A DNA stretch of 64,000 nucleotides from JAICIG01 sp035532215 (GCA_035532215.1 DATKRK010000356.1:6284-70283); one strand, 5' to 3'. Shown: positions 1-8,861, counted from the first letter of the stretch. Notes: a model not told the origin generated them from the letters alone. A program made the numbers and translations.

Positions 1-275
1 CATGTTTGCCCCTAAAAATGTCTCGGCAAGGGGCGGCGGAACGAGTCAATCTTTATTTACCGGCCGTTGCGATCGTACCCAGTTTGCCGCACGCGTCCGC
101 CAAAAGCCGCCTGGGAAGGGCTTTCGAAAGACGTTACAATCGGCGCAATCGAAAACTCTTTCGCCGGCCGCCCGGCTCGCCCTCTTTCAGCCCTGCGGCA
201 CGCCTTCGCCGCGTGAATAATATCCACGGGCGAAAGAGCGCCTGGGAACGGACACTCTCGCCACGGAAACGATAC

Positions 276-290
276 GGAGTTCATCTTTTG
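276..290 (+). promoter_or_regulatory. Ribosome binding site deciding a TTG start for top6B
   Basis: GGAG at 276-279 lies 8 nt before a TTG codon at 288. The reading frame is open from an ATG at position 6, but the extra 94 residues are basic, low in complexity and unlike the family. The Shine-Dalgarno match favours the TTG start. Confidence 0.55.
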
Positions 291-2423
291 GCAAGCTTGA
301 AAGACAGGAAGACTTTGACGGACGAAGCTCCGGTCGCCGATGCTTCCGCGAACGGCTCGTCGGAACATTTGGATTCTTCGGCAGAGTCTCATGCCGGCAA
401 CGGCGCCGCGAACGGCAACGGCGCCGCGAACGGCAACGGCGCCGCGGCAGGCGGCGCCGCGAGCCCCCGCCGCCGGGCTACGGCCGAGTCGATGGCCGCC
501 AGCCAGCGCGATATTTCGGTCAGCGAGTTCTTCGCCAAGAATCGGCACCTGCTCGGCTTCGACAACCCGCGAAAAGCCCTGTTGACCACGATCAAGGAGG
601 CGGTCGACAATTCGCTCGATGCCTGCGAGGAGGCCGGCATTCTGCCCGAGGTCTGGGTGCATATCGAACAGACCTCGCCGAACCGCTTCAAGGTCGGCGT
701 GCAGGACAACGGGCCGGGCATTCTCAAGGCGCAAATTCCCAACATCTTCGGCAAGCTGCTCTACGGCTCGAAATTCCACCGGCTGCGAATGAGCCGCGGC
801 CAGCAGGGCATCGGCATCAGCGCGGCCGGCATGTATGGCGTGCTCACGACCGGCAAGCCGGTGAAGATCATTTCGAAGGTTTCGCCGCGCAAGCCGGCCC
901 ACTACTACGAAATCCAGATCGACACCAAGAAGAACAAGCCCGAGATTCTCAACAATCGGGGGGAAGGCATCGACGTCCCCCCCGGCGAGGCGGGCCGGAA
1001 GGCGATCGAAAAGCACGGCATCGAGTGGATCGAGCAAGACCACGGCACGCGCGTGACCATCGAGTTGGAAGCCCGCTACACGCGCGGCCGCGGCAGCGTC
1101 GATGAGTATCTGGAACAGACGGCGATCGCCAACCCGCACGTCACGATCCGCTACAAGGACCCCGACGGCAACGAAACAAACTACGAGCGGGCCGCCGAGA
1201 AGCTGCCGGCCGAGCCCAAAGAGATCAAGCCGCACCCCTACGGCGTCGAACTGGGCATGCTGCTGACGATGCTCAAAGACACGAAGGCGAGCACGCTTTC
1301 GCAGTTTTTGACGCAGAGCTTTTCGCGCGTCAGCCCGGCCGTCGCCAGCAAGATTTGCGAAACGGCCAAGCTGGGCGTGCGGGCTTCGCCGACGCGGATC
1401 GGGCGGCACGAGGCCGACTCGCTGTACCAGGCGATCCAGCAAACCAAGATCGGCGCGCCGACCACCGACTGCGTCGTGCCGATCGGCGAAGAACTGCTGC
1501 TCAAGGGCTTGCACAAGGTCGTGCCGGGCGAGTTTTACGTGGCCGCCACGCGTCCGCCGGCCGTGTATCGCGGCAACCCGTTCGTGATCGAGGCGGCGCT
1601 GGCCTATGGCGGCGTCTCGTCGGCCCAAAAGGTCTCGCTCGAAGCGCTCACCGAACTGCTCGGCGAAAGCGACGCCCGCACGCTGCGGCAGTTTCTGATC
1701 GGCACGTTCAACGGGGTCGGCCCCGACGCGGCGGAGAAAATTCTCACCGAAGCCAACCTGGGGCCGCGCGCCACGCCGGCCAAGTTGAAGGCCGCCGAGA
1801 TCGCCAAGCTGCACACGGCGATGCGCTCGGTGAGCCTGGAAGAAGGCCAGACGATGAACGTGCTGCGCTACGCCAACCGCGTGCCCTTGCAGTTCCAGCA
1901 GGGCGCCTGCGCGATCACGCAGACGATCACCAGCACCAACTGGCGGGCCTACGGGCTGAGCCAATCGCGCGGCGGGCTGCCCAGCGGGCCCGTCACGGTG
2001 ATGGTCCACATCGCCAGCGTCTGGGTGCCGTTCACCAGCGAATCGAAAGAGGCGGTGGCTTCGTACCCGGAGATTCAAAAGGAACTGCGGCTCGCGCTGC
2101 AGGCGGTCGGACGCAAGTTGAACATGTACTTGCGGCGGCGGCTGAAGGTGAAGCAAGAAGGCGAGCGGCGGAGCCTGTTCCTGCGCTACCTGGGCGAGGT
2201 CGCCGGCGCTGTCAGCGAGATCAACCAGACCGACCGCAAGGCGCTTTACGACCGGCTGATGGACGTCGCCAAACGGAAGACGGCCGAGGCCGACGCCCGT
2301 TTCGACGACCGCGGCCGCAAAGTAGTCGAAGACGAGGAGGAGGATTTCGGCGACAACGTGTTGATCATCAAGCAGCCCGAAGAAGAACCGCCGGCGCCCG
2401 GCGCAGAAGCGAAGCCCGCCTAG
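288..2423 (+). CDS. top6B: DNA topoisomerase VI subunit B (ATPase subunit)
   Basis: ATPase subunit of the type IIB topoisomerase, which with subunit A makes ATP-driven double-strand breaks to relax or decatenate DNA. The GHKL nucleotide fold is clear: N-box EAVDNSLDA near residue 104, G1 box DNGPGI near 140, and G2 box GQQGIGISA near 171. Helix-two-turn-helix and transducer regions follow. The first 60 residues are a Ser/Gly/Asn/Ala-rich tail with three tandem GNGAAN-like units (about positions 395-445). The C-terminus is acidic (EDEEED). With the TTG start it is 711 residues, long for the family because of these tails. Subunit A lies about 1.5 kb downstream on the same strand. Topo VI is typical of archaea and plants and sporadic in bacteria. 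Confidence 0.93.
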   Translation: MASLKDRKTLTDEAPVADASANGSSEHLDSSAESHAGNGAANGNGAANGNGAAAGGAASPRRRATAESMAASQRDISVSEFFAKNRHLLGFDNPRKALLTTIKEAVDNSLDACEEAGILPEVWVHIEQTSPNRFKVGVQDNGPGILKAQIPNIFGKLLYGSKFHRLRMSRGQQGIGISAAGMYGVLTTGKPVKIISKVSPRKPAHYYEIQIDTKKNKPEILNNRGEGIDVPPGEAGRKAIEKHGIEWIEQDHGTRVTIELEARYTRGRGSVDEYLEQTAIANPHVTIRYKDPDGNETNYERAAEKLPAEPKEIKPHPYGVELGMLLTMLKDTKASTLSQFLTQSFSRVSPAVASKICETAKLGVRASPTRIGRHEADSLYQAIQQTKIGAPTTDCVVPIGEELLLKGLHKVVPGEFYVAATRPPAVYRGNPFVIEAALAYGGVSSAQKVSLEALTELLGESDARTLRQFLIGTFNGVGPDAAEKILTEANLGPRATPAKLKAAEIAKLHTAMRSVSLEEGQTMNVLRYANRVPLQFQQGACAITQTITSTNWRAYGLSQSRGGLPSGPVTVMVHIASVWVPFTSESKEAVASYPEIQKELRLALQAVGRKLNMYLRRRLKVKQEGERRSLFLRYLGEVAGAVSEINQTDRKALYDRLMDVAKRKTAEADARFDDRGRKVVEDEEEDFGDNVLIIKQPEEEPPAPGAEAKPA

Positions 2424-2479
2424 AAGCAGACCGCGGGCTCGAAACCTAAAGGTTGAGCCGACAATGGGGGCGGGGCGGC

Positions 2480-2782
2480 ATGGCTGAGAAGCGGCGTAAG
2501 GCGGGCGGGCGTTATACTGAGCCCGATTTACCCGACCGAGTAATAGGTCGGCAAGGTGCAGTAACCATCGAGCATTTTTATCGCAGCGGAGATCATGGGC
2601 CGCCCCATCTGCACGTGAGCGGCGGCGGAGCATCGACTCGCATCGGCCAAAATGGACGGATCCTGAAAGGCGGCTCGTCGCTCACTGCCGTCCAACAGCA
2701 AGCCGTTGACGAATATCGAACGGCGATGCGCAAGGCTTTGAGAAAAATTGGGCGATGGCACTGGTTCGACCGCCTGCCATAA
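2480..2782 (+). CDS. Small protein with HxxPPHxHV-type motif, unknown function
   Basis: A 100-residue protein starting at ATG 2480 after a G-rich stretch; an in-frame TTG at 2453 is less likely. The centre reads GDHGPPHLHV followed by TRIGQNG, and the C-terminus KIGRWHWF is basic and aromatic. From memory this resembles short domains at the ends of polymorphic (RHS-type) toxins, and more loosely DUF4160-like proteins, but no catalytic residues can be assigned. It is the first of three small genes between the two topoisomerase VI subunits, all on the same strand. Confidence 0.6.
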   Translation: MAEKRRKAGGRYTEPDLPDRVIGRQGAVTIEHFYRSGDHGPPHLHVSGGGASTRIGQNGRILKGGSSLTAVQQQAVDEYRTAMRKALRKIGRWHWFDRLP

Positions 2783-2808
2783 TAAATTGAAACCGTGGGG
2801 ATCATGCA

Positions 2809-3564
2809 GTGGCGATTGCCAACCCGAACAACGAGCCGATCACCGTCACCCCCGAGCCGGCGCCCGCGGCTTCGTTGATTCACGACTCGACGCACATTAT
2901 CCTGCGGGGAACGACTGGCGGAAAGCATCAAGCGATTGCGGCCGCGTTGATTCGCAACGCGGTGCATCAGCGGCTTGCCGCCGACGACCGCGAAGCCGTG
3001 CGCTGGTTCTGCCAGCACCCTGAAGCCCCTGAAGATCTGTTGGTGGAGCTTTGCGATCGAGGCGTATGCCTGGATGAACTCGGCCATCGCCAAGGTCCGC
3101 GAAAGCTGTTGGAAAAAATGGCCGACGAGCATCGCTATCCCGAGGCGATTCTTTCGTTGGCAATTTGCTTGTTCGAAGACTCCGGCGAGCCTGCCGAGCG
3201 GTTTGCCGAGTTCTTGAACCGCCATATCAAAAATGAATGGTTGCTCGAAACGCTGGCGCGTCGAGGCACGGCTTCGTCCGCCGAAAAGGAGGCGGCTTTC
3301 CGTATGGCGATCGCCGGCCATCCTCGCGAGAAGGAGTTCATGGACCTGCGCGAGATCGGCGCGTTCGCCCGGCGGGCGGCGGAAACGCGAGATGCGGCGG
3401 AAATGGAACGGCTATTCGCCGCGGACGATCCGCAGGTCTGGCGCGCGCTGGCGTCGAATCGCGCCGCGCCGCGCGAATTGCTGGAAAAGCTGGCCTCGGT
3501 CGAAGGCGTAAAGAACGCGCGCGAGATCCGCAACCTGGCGCGAGAGAGACTGAGGGGCCGCTAA
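2809..3564 (+). CDS. Helical-repeat (HEAT/LRV-like) hypothetical protein
   Basis: A GTG start at 2809 is preceded by GGGG at 2797-2800. The 251-residue product is rich in Ala, Glu, Arg and Leu, in amphipathic helices of about 25-30 residues with repeated phrases such as HPEAPEDLLVEL and NRAAPRELLEKLA, as in leucine-rich-variant or HEAT-like solenoids. There is no signal peptide or membrane segment, so it is probably cytoplasmic. It lies 26 nt after the preceding gene and 20 nt before the next, suggesting one transcript. A partner or immunity role for the upstream toxin-like protein is possible but only inferred. Confidence 0.65.
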   Translation: MAIANPNNEPITVTPEPAPAASLIHDSTHIILRGTTGGKHQAIAAALIRNAVHQRLAADDREAVRWFCQHPEAPEDLLVELCDRGVCLDELGHRQGPRKLLEKMADEHRYPEAILSLAICLFEDSGEPAERFAEFLNRHIKNEWLLETLARRGTASSAEKEAAFRMAIAGHPREKEFMDLREIGAFARRAAETRDAAEMERLFAADDPQVWRALASNRAAPRELLEKLASVEGVKNAREIRNLARERLRGR

Positions 3565-3584
3565 GCCGATCGTAGGCTCGAAGT

Positions 3585-3830
3585 ATGCTGACCATCAGAA
3601 AACAAAAAACCGAAACGGGGTTTTATTACGAAGTCGAAGATTTCCCCGCCTATGCTCACGCGCTCGCCGAACGAGGACTAAAAGCTCCCGCAGCGCGCTA
3701 TCGAGTCTTCATTTCGTTCGACGACGAGCGAGAATTTCGCGCCGCGGCGTGCGATTGGGAAGAACAAATCAAATCGTTTTTTACGCTCGGGACGGCGACG
3801 AACATTCCCTGCGAAATCGTCGGTCCCTGA
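3585..3830 (+). CDS. Small hypothetical protein
   Basis: An 81-residue acidic/aromatic protein from ATG 3585 with no recognised motif. It begins MLTIRKQKTETGFYYEVEDF and has no signal peptide. It lies 20 nt downstream of the helical-repeat gene and 66 nt before top6A, and completes the three-gene block between the topoisomerase subunits. Confidence 0.5.
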   Translation: MLTIRKQKTETGFYYEVEDFPAYAHALAERGLKAPAARYRVFISFDDEREFRAAACDWEEQIKSFFTLGTATNIPCEIVGP

Positions 3831-3896
3831 GCGGGTTCGGTCGGCGACGCCGCTCGAACGTTCGGCATTCATCAAAAAAACAGAGAACGGAATCCT

Positions 3897-5036
3897 ATGG
3901 CCAAAAAATCACGCTCGACCGACAAAACAACCGCGGCGCCCAGCGCCCGCGATAAGAAAACGCTCAACGACTTGCGAGAACTCGCCGACGGCGTCGTCAC
4001 GGCGGCCGAACGCAAGAAGGAGCCGCATCTCGATATTCCGGCCCGGGCGCTGTCGAACGTCAAATACAACAAGACCAAGCGGTTCATCGAGATGGGCTCG
4101 AACAAGAACCGCCGGCAGTTGTTCAACGTCTCGCAGGCCAAGGCCTATATGCAAACGCTGCTGGTGGCCAGCGGCTGCAAAAAGCTGATCGATCAGCAAA
4201 AATCGACCAGCATCCGAGGTCTGTATTACCTGCTCAAGCACACGATCGAAGGCGCGAAGGAAGAAACGTTCGCCGATCAGGACGAGTGCGATCCGGTGAT
4301 CGAAGACGTCGAAGTGACGCTCGGCAGTCTGCGCGAAGAGCTGCACGTCTTCGCTTCGAACCGCGGCAACCTGGTCGGGCCGCTCACGCTGGTCGACAGC
4401 GGCGACGAGATCGATTGCATGCGGATGGGCTCGGCCGGCTACAGCATCCCGTCGATCGTCGAGCCGGACGTGATCCAATTCCGCAAGTGCGACGCCAAGT
4501 TCATCCTGCACGTCGAAAAGGACACGGTCTGGCGCCGCTTCAACGAAGACAAGTTCTGGCGCGAGCACAACTGCCTGCTGACGCACGGCGCCGGGCAGCC
4601 GCCGCGCGGGGTGCGGCGGCTATTGCACCGGATGCACAACGAGCTGAAGCTGCCGGTCTATTGCCTGCTCGACAACGATCCCTGGGGGTACTACATCTAC
4701 AGCGTGCTCAAGCAGGGTTCGATCAACCTGGCCTTCGAAAGCACGCGGATGGCAATCCCCGACGCCAAATACTTGGGCCTGCGTTCGATCGACTTCGAAC
4801 GCTGCAAGCTTTCCAACAGCGTCAAGATTCAGCTCAACGACACCGACGTGAAACGGGCCAAGCAGATCGCCGGCTATCCCTGGTTCGCCCATCACAAGGG
4901 CTGGCAGAAAGAAATCGAGCGGATGATCGCCAACGGCTTCAAGCTCGAAGTCGAATCGCTGGTCAGCAAGGACATCAGCTATGTCACCGAGGAGTACGTG
5001 CCCGAGCGGCTGAGGCTGAGGGACTGGCTGGATTGA
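3897..5036 (+). CDS. top6A: DNA topoisomerase VI subunit A (Spo11-like)
   Basis: DNA-cleaving subunit of topoisomerase VI. The winged-helix (5Y-CAP) region carries the active-site tyrosine pair in STSIRGLYYLLKHT (Tyr110/Tyr111). The Toprim domain shows its metal-binding DxD in LLDNDPWGYY (Asp259, Asp261), followed by KxxD-type features. At 379 residues the length is normal for Top6A/Spo11. The N-terminus is a short Lys/Arg/Ser/Thr-rich tail. ATG 3897 is preceded by AGAGAACGG. Both key motifs are intact in both subunits, so the pair should form an active A2B2 enzyme. Confidence 0.95.
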   Translation: MAKKSRSTDKTTAAPSARDKKTLNDLRELADGVVTAAERKKEPHLDIPARALSNVKYNKTKRFIEMGSNKNRRQLFNVSQAKAYMQTLLVASGCKKLIDQQKSTSIRGLYYLLKHTIEGAKEETFADQDECDPVIEDVEVTLGSLREELHVFASNRGNLVGPLTLVDSGDEIDCMRMGSAGYSIPSIVEPDVIQFRKCDAKFILHVEKDTVWRRFNEDKFWREHNCLLTHGAGQPPRGVRRLLHRMHNELKLPVYCLLDNDPWGYYIYSVLKQGSINLAFESTRMAIPDAKYLGLRSIDFERCKLSNSVKIQLNDTDVKRAKQIAGYPWFAHHKGWQKEIERMIANGFKLEVESLVSKDISYVTEEYVPERLRLRDWLD

Positions 5037-5134
5037 GCGCGGAGGTCGGAAAAAAAACAGGGCTTCCGACCCCACCTCCGGCTGACGCCAGTGGCGGAAC
5101 TACCTCGCGACCGCCTTTGGACGGCCAACGACGA

Positions 5135-5341
5135 TGCGAGACATCTTTCGCCCTGGATCGGCTTGCCAGGCTACCGCGTTAGCGTCGGCATGACGCGGCA
5201 TTGGCATTTTCTTAGCGCACTCGCGTGGGTCGTCAATGGCGCCCTCTTCGTGATCCTGTTGTTCTCCACGAGCCATTGGAAACGGCTTGTGCCCCAATCA
5301 TGGCAGATCGTACCCGACGCCTGGGCGGTCTTCGTACACAT
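5135..5341 (+). pseudogene. Relic of a cytochrome b561-type membrane subunit
   Basis: About 65 codons resemble the haem-binding membrane subunit found with molybdopterin oxidoreductases: an LPGYR phrase, then GMTRHWHF with its typical histidine context, a hydrophobic helix (LAWVVNGALFVILLF), and WKRLVPQSWQIVPDAWAVFVH. The match stops abruptly near 5341, where antisense aceE sequence begins. No start codon or remaining domains are present, so this is a fragment. The assignment rests on remembered family sequences. Confidence 0.55.
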
Positions 5342-5880
5342 TGAATCTCGGCGCTGTCGTCCGCCGGGCGATAAAAGGGCGCCTGCGAGACGGCGTCGTC
5401 CGGGATCGGAATGCCGAAGCGGCTGCGGAACTCGCGATATTCTTGTTCATTGAGCTGCTTCTGCTGGTAGGCGACGTTGCGGCCTTCTCCCGCCTCGCCA
5501 AGGCCATAACCCTTGATCGTGTGGGCCAGAACGACGGTAGGTTGCCCGACCGTCTCGACGGCTGCTTTGTACGCGGCGTAGACTTTCGCCGGGTCGTGTC
5601 CGCCGCGGAGCAGGCCGTGAAGTTCGTCGTCGGAAAGATGAGCGACCAGCTCGAGCAGTTCTGGATAGCCGCCGAAAAAATGCTCGCGCATGTAGGCGCC
5701 CGGCGAGACGCTGTACTTCTGAAATTCGCCATCGACGACTTCGCCCATCCGCTGGACGAGCAAGCCCGATTCGCCTTTGCCCCGGAAGAAGTGGTTCAAC
5801 CCGACTTCGAACAACGTTGCGGTCGAAGCATAGGTGGAGATGTGCCCGCCGAGTCCATGATGGCCGTGGTCAGCGCTTGG
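5342..5880 (-). pseudogene. aceE: Relic of pyruvate dehydrogenase E1 (aceE) with internal deletion
   Basis: The minus strand encodes pieces of homodimeric pyruvate dehydrogenase E1. The first piece is GLGGHISTYAS followed by EVGLNHFFRGKG. It is joined directly to a second piece, GEVVDGEFQKYS, then YMREHFFGG, RGGHDPAKVYAAYKAA and HTIKGYGLGEAGEGRN. In intact enzymes these two blocks lie roughly 150 residues apart, so there is an internal deletion as well as loss of both ends; the normal protein has nearly 900 residues. The upstream end overlaps the last codons of the DUF488 gene, and the downstream end abuts a cytochrome b relic on the opposite strand. Confidence 0.75.
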
Positions 5881-6262
5881 CGCGAGCTTCTCGACGCCCG
5901 CCGGCGCGAGGTTGAGGCTTGCCTTGTTTGAGAAACTCCACGAGCGCCAGCGCGCCGCTGTGTTCCTGGTCGCGGGCCGCGTAGACGAGCGTGACTTTGC
6001 CTCCGCGCTCCTTGGCGCGCAGTTCGTCGACCGCTTGGCGATTCGATCGCAACTCTGCCCAGTAGCGCCGGCGGAACTCGTCCCAGCGAGCCGGATCGTG
6101 GCCGTACCATTTTCGCAACTCGCTGCTGGGCGCCACGTCTTTGAGCCAGGCGTCGATCGCCGCTCGCGATTTACTCACGCCGCGCGGCCAGAGCCGTTCG
6201 ACCAACACGCGACAGCCGTCCGCCGGCGAAGCGGGTTCGTAAGCGCGTTTGAGTTGAAACAT
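5870..6262 (-). CDS. DUF488 family protein
   Basis: A DUF488 protein of 130 residues: FQLKRAYEPASPADGCRVLVERLWPRG at the N-terminus (positions 2-28), WYGHDPARWDEFRRRY in the middle, and TLVYAARDQEHSGALAL near the end, all typical of the family. Function is unknown. ATG 6262 was chosen because the family starts there; an in-frame ATG at 6301 would overlap the cupin gene. It starts 4 nt after the cupin stop codon, so the two are surely cotranscribed. Its last codons overlap the aceE relic, so the final 10-15 residues may not be native. Confidence 0.85.
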   Translation of the reverse strand: MFQLKRAYEPASPADGCRVLVERLWPRGVSKSRAAIDAWLKDVAPSSELRKWYGHDPARWDEFRRRYWAELRSNRQAVDELRAKERGGKVTLVYAARDQEHSGALALVEFLKQGKPQPRAGGRREARAKR

Positions 6263-6266
6263 GCTC

Positions 6267-6593
6267 TCACCCCAGCAAGATCGTGACCAAAATGGAAGCA
6301 TCCTCGATGCCGCGCAGCGCGTGCGTCGCGCCGCCCGCCAAGTACAGCATCTCTCCTTGAGTCAGTTCGCGCTCGGCGCCGTCCGCGTCGAAAGCGATAC
6401 GGCCTTCCAGGCACTGCACGGTGATTTCTCCCTCCACTCGGTGTGGGGGCAATTGCTTGCCGGCCGGAATGACGATGCGGATCACTTCCAGCGCGTCGGT
6501 TTTCACCACGACAGCGGTTTTCGACCCTTTCAACTTCGCGCCCAACGGCCGAATGTCGATGATCTCCGTAGGGGCGGCATGATGGATAGCCAT
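6267..6593 (-). CDS. Small cupin-domain protein
   Basis: A single-domain cupin of 108 residues. Cupin motif 1 appears as PPHRVEGEITVQCLEGRIAF and motif 2 as LTQGEMLYLAGGATHAL, each keeping a metal-ligand histidine; the glutamate of motif 1 is also present. Such small cupins bind a metal in a beta-barrel, and the substrate cannot be told. It is the first gene of a two-gene operon with DUF488. AAGGAGGAACAC immediately upstream on the minus strand gives a strong ribosome binding site. Confidence 0.85.
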   Translation of the reverse strand: MAIHHAAPTEIIDIRPLGAKLKGSKTAVVVKTDALEVIRIVIPAGKQLPPHRVEGEITVQCLEGRIAFDADGAERELTQGEMLYLAGGATHALRGIEDASILVTILLG

Positions 6594-7164
6594 GATGTGT
6601 TCCTCCTTTAAAGCAGATGATTAAATCCTATTGCATCAAAAAGTGCCGGGCGCAACTCATCTGGCCTCGCAAGAACGATGCCTGGGCGGATAATTGCACC
6701 GAGTCGACATCTCAATCTCCCGCCAGCCCAGTGGTGCTGGTCCAACTCGGCGATAGATGCTGGTCGTGCGAGACCGATACCCAGATTGGGGCGCCTGAGG
6801 CGCCGCAATAATGCAGTTCTTTATCGGCTGGACCAGCCAGTACCTCTGCATAGGCAGGGGCGCGCGATAAATCTCGATGCCCATGAATCAGGCAATCCAA
6901 TCGCTCTCGCGGACGCTCACAGCGGCGGCTTATTGTGCCTGCTCCTGGCAAGTTGCTGTCGCCCCGAATCCTTGGCTGGCGAAATTATGGTTCTTAGATT
7001 CCAAGCAAACAGGTCGGTAGTCGCACTTCGCGTGCCACAGTGCAAAGCTGGAAGCGGCGAACCTTAGCTGTATCGTTTTATAGGCGATGGTGAATGGGCG
7101 CATGAAATCCGCTCGCTGAGTGCGTCTTGGCACGGTTTTGCGCCGCGTCCAATTCCGCTTAAGA
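6594..7164. other. Intergenic stretch with no recognisable gene
   Basis: About 570 nt in which all open frames are short, basic and without family resemblance. Part must hold the promoter of the cupin operon. Together with the relics on either side it looks like decayed accessory DNA. Confidence 0.5.
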
Positions 7165-7325
7165 GCCGTCCGCCGCGCAACTGCTGGCCGACGGCTACGA
7201 CATTCCCACCCACGAGCAACTCCTGGGCCACAAGAACGTTCCACGGCGATGATTTACACCCATGTCCCAAACCGAGGCGGATGCGGAAACCGCAATCGCG
7301 CCGACAGAAGGGCTCCTGACCCCGA
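7165..7325 (+). pseudogene. Relic of an integron-type tyrosine recombinase (C-terminal end)
   Basis: Two short blocks in different frames match the C-terminus of IntI-type integrases: SAAQLLADGYDI then EQLLGHKNV in one frame, and after a frameshift near 7248 TAMIYTHVPNRGG, with the catalytic tyrosine context. Intact enzymes read roughly HLL..GYDIRT.QELLGH..V.TTMIYTHVLN in one frame. Nothing else of the protein remains. No attC or attI site was recognised nearby. Confidence 0.6.
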
Positions 7326-7472
7326 CTGGGGACCAACTCCGACGTACCCAGGCATTGCTTGAGGAGGCTCACGGAATCGCCGTTCGGCGGCAAGAACGCA
7401 AGGAAAAGGCAAAGCAGCCAGAAGATGCAACAAGCCGCAAGTCGGGCGAAGCTCCACCGTTCTTTGCCAGCT

Positions 7473-8861
7473 TCAGGACGCTGCCACGACCGCTTGGTCC
7501 TCGATGCTCTCGAGTTCCCCTTCCACGTCCAACTCGGCGGGCGAGCGTTCGGCGATCTCGCGAATCTCGTCTTCGCTGGCCAGAAAGGCCGCGACGACTT
7601 CGGGGTCGAATTGGCTGCCCGAGCCGGCGAGAATGATCGACTTCGCCTCGAAATGGCTCAACGCCGGCTTGTAAACGCGTTTGGACGTCAGCGCGTCGTA
7701 AACGTCGGCCAAGGCGACGATCCTGGCTGCCAGCGGGATATCATCTTCTTTCAAGCCGTGCGGGTAACCGCGTCCGTTGAAATGCTCGTGGTGCGAGTAG
7801 GCGATGGTCTTGGCCATTTCCAGGAAGTCGTCTTCGCCCAGCCGCCGGGCGATCGCCGTCAGGCAGTCGCCGCCGATTTCGGCGTGCCGCTGCATGATCT
7901 GCCGTTCATCCTGGGTCAAAGGGCCGGGTTTGAGCAGAATCGAGTCGGGAATGCCGACCTTGCCGATGTCGTGCAGCGAAGAGGCCAGGCCCAGATTGGC
8001 GATGTAGGCAGGCATGATTTCGGGGTGGGTTTGCGCCAACTTGCCAACCAACAGCGTGACGTACGAGCGGATGCGCTCCAGATGGGCGCCCGTTTCGTTG
8101 TCGCGGGATTCGGCCAGCTTGGCCAGGCCGAAGATCACCGCATTGCGCGTCTTCATCAGGGCCTGCGTGCGCTTGTCGACCAATTGCTTGAGCAACAAGT
8201 TGACGTTGGCCACTTTGTTTTCGTAACGATACGCGATCAGCCCCGCCAGCGAGGCCGAGACCAAGACCATCATCGTCGCGGCCCAGGCCCCGATGCTCTG
8301 GACGGGATCGACGATGCTCGCAATTTCGGCTTCGACGCGGTGCGCATGCTGATGCGCGACGACCTTGGCGCCCAACGGCGGCAGATCGTAAACTGCGACC
8401 AGGTGCGTGCCGTCGGGCATTTGCAGCCAGCCGCTGGCCCCGCTGCTAGCGTCGACTTCGACAATCGGCTTCCTGCCGGTTCCGTTGACCATGGGGGACA
8501 GTCCGAGCCGCTGCCGGCCGAGCGCTGTGTTCTTGCGCAAATCGGGGTGGCAGAGCACCAACCCGGTCTCTCCGTCGATGACGTTCACGTAGCCATCGTT
8601 CGGCAGACGAATCTCTTCGACCGCCGTTTGCAACCGTTGCCAACCGTCGGAGCCGGGCTGCAACGTGTCGAGCTTCATGTGGCCGATCAGCGTGGCCATC
8701 TGCCGGGCCAATAATTGGTTGTCGGCCAGCACCTGTTGGCGCAGCGTCGCCATCATGTTTCCGCGCAGCCAGCCGCTAAACCAGGCAACGCCGGGAAACA
8801 AGCATGCCGCCTGGCTAGCCACCAGCAACAGGATCAGCAGCCAACGTTTGCTGATTCTCAT
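7473..8861 (-). CDS. Membrane sensor with HD-GYP c-di-GMP phosphodiesterase domain
   Basis: A 462-residue membrane protein. An N-terminal helix (about residues 7-30) and a second near 190-212 enclose a periplasmic sensor of about 160 residues, probably Cache-like (GYVNVIDGETGLVLCHPD). A linker helix leads to an HD-GYP domain with SLHDIGKVGIPD (His297-Asp298) and HHEHFNGRGYPHG (GYP at 365-367), plus ADVYDALTSKR. HD-GYP enzymes hydrolyse cyclic di-GMP, so this likely couples an extracytoplasmic signal to second-messenger breakdown. The acidic C-terminal tail is not conserved. It appears to be transcribed alone. Confidence 0.9.
   Translation of the reverse strand: MRISKRWLLILLLVASQAACLFPGVAWFSGWLRGNMMATLRQQVLADNQLLARQMATLIGHMKLDTLQPGSDGWQRLQTAVEEIRLPNDGYVNVIDGETGLVLCHPDLRKNTALGRQRLGLSPMVNGTGRKPIVEVDASSGASGWLQMPDGTHLVAVYDLPPLGAKVVAHQHAHRVEAEIASIVDPVQSIGAWAATMMVLVSASLAGLIAYRYENKVANVNLLLKQLVDKRTQALMKTRNAVIFGLAKLAESRDNETGAHLERIRSYVTLLVGKLAQTHPEIMPAYIANLGLASSLHDIGKVGIPDSILLKPGPLTQDERQIMQRHAEIGGDCLTAIARRLGEDDFLEMAKTIAYSHHEHFNGRGYPHGLKEDDIPLAARIVALADVYDALTSKRVYKPALSHFEAKSIILAGSGSQFDPEVVAAFLASEDEIREIAERSPAELDVEGELESIEDQAVVAAS

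Noticed and set aside
57..2633. 858-codon minus-strand ORF opposite top6B
   Set aside because: It is the mirror of a high-GC gene, rich in Arg, His and Leu with no family motifs; top6B on the plus strand has clear ATPase motifs.
5298..5340. Extension of the aceE relic through a frameshift (YEDRPGVGYDLP)
   Set aside because: The same bases are better explained on the plus strand as the end of the cytochrome b fragment (DAWAVFVH).
6678..7067. 129-codon plus-strand ORF
   Set aside because: Composition is not protein-like, it lacks a ribosome binding site, and competing frames on both strands are equally long.
7359..8714. 451-codon plus-strand ORF opposite the HD-GYP gene
   Set aside because: Shadow of the real minus-strand gene; composition is Gln/Arg/Val-rich and without domains.
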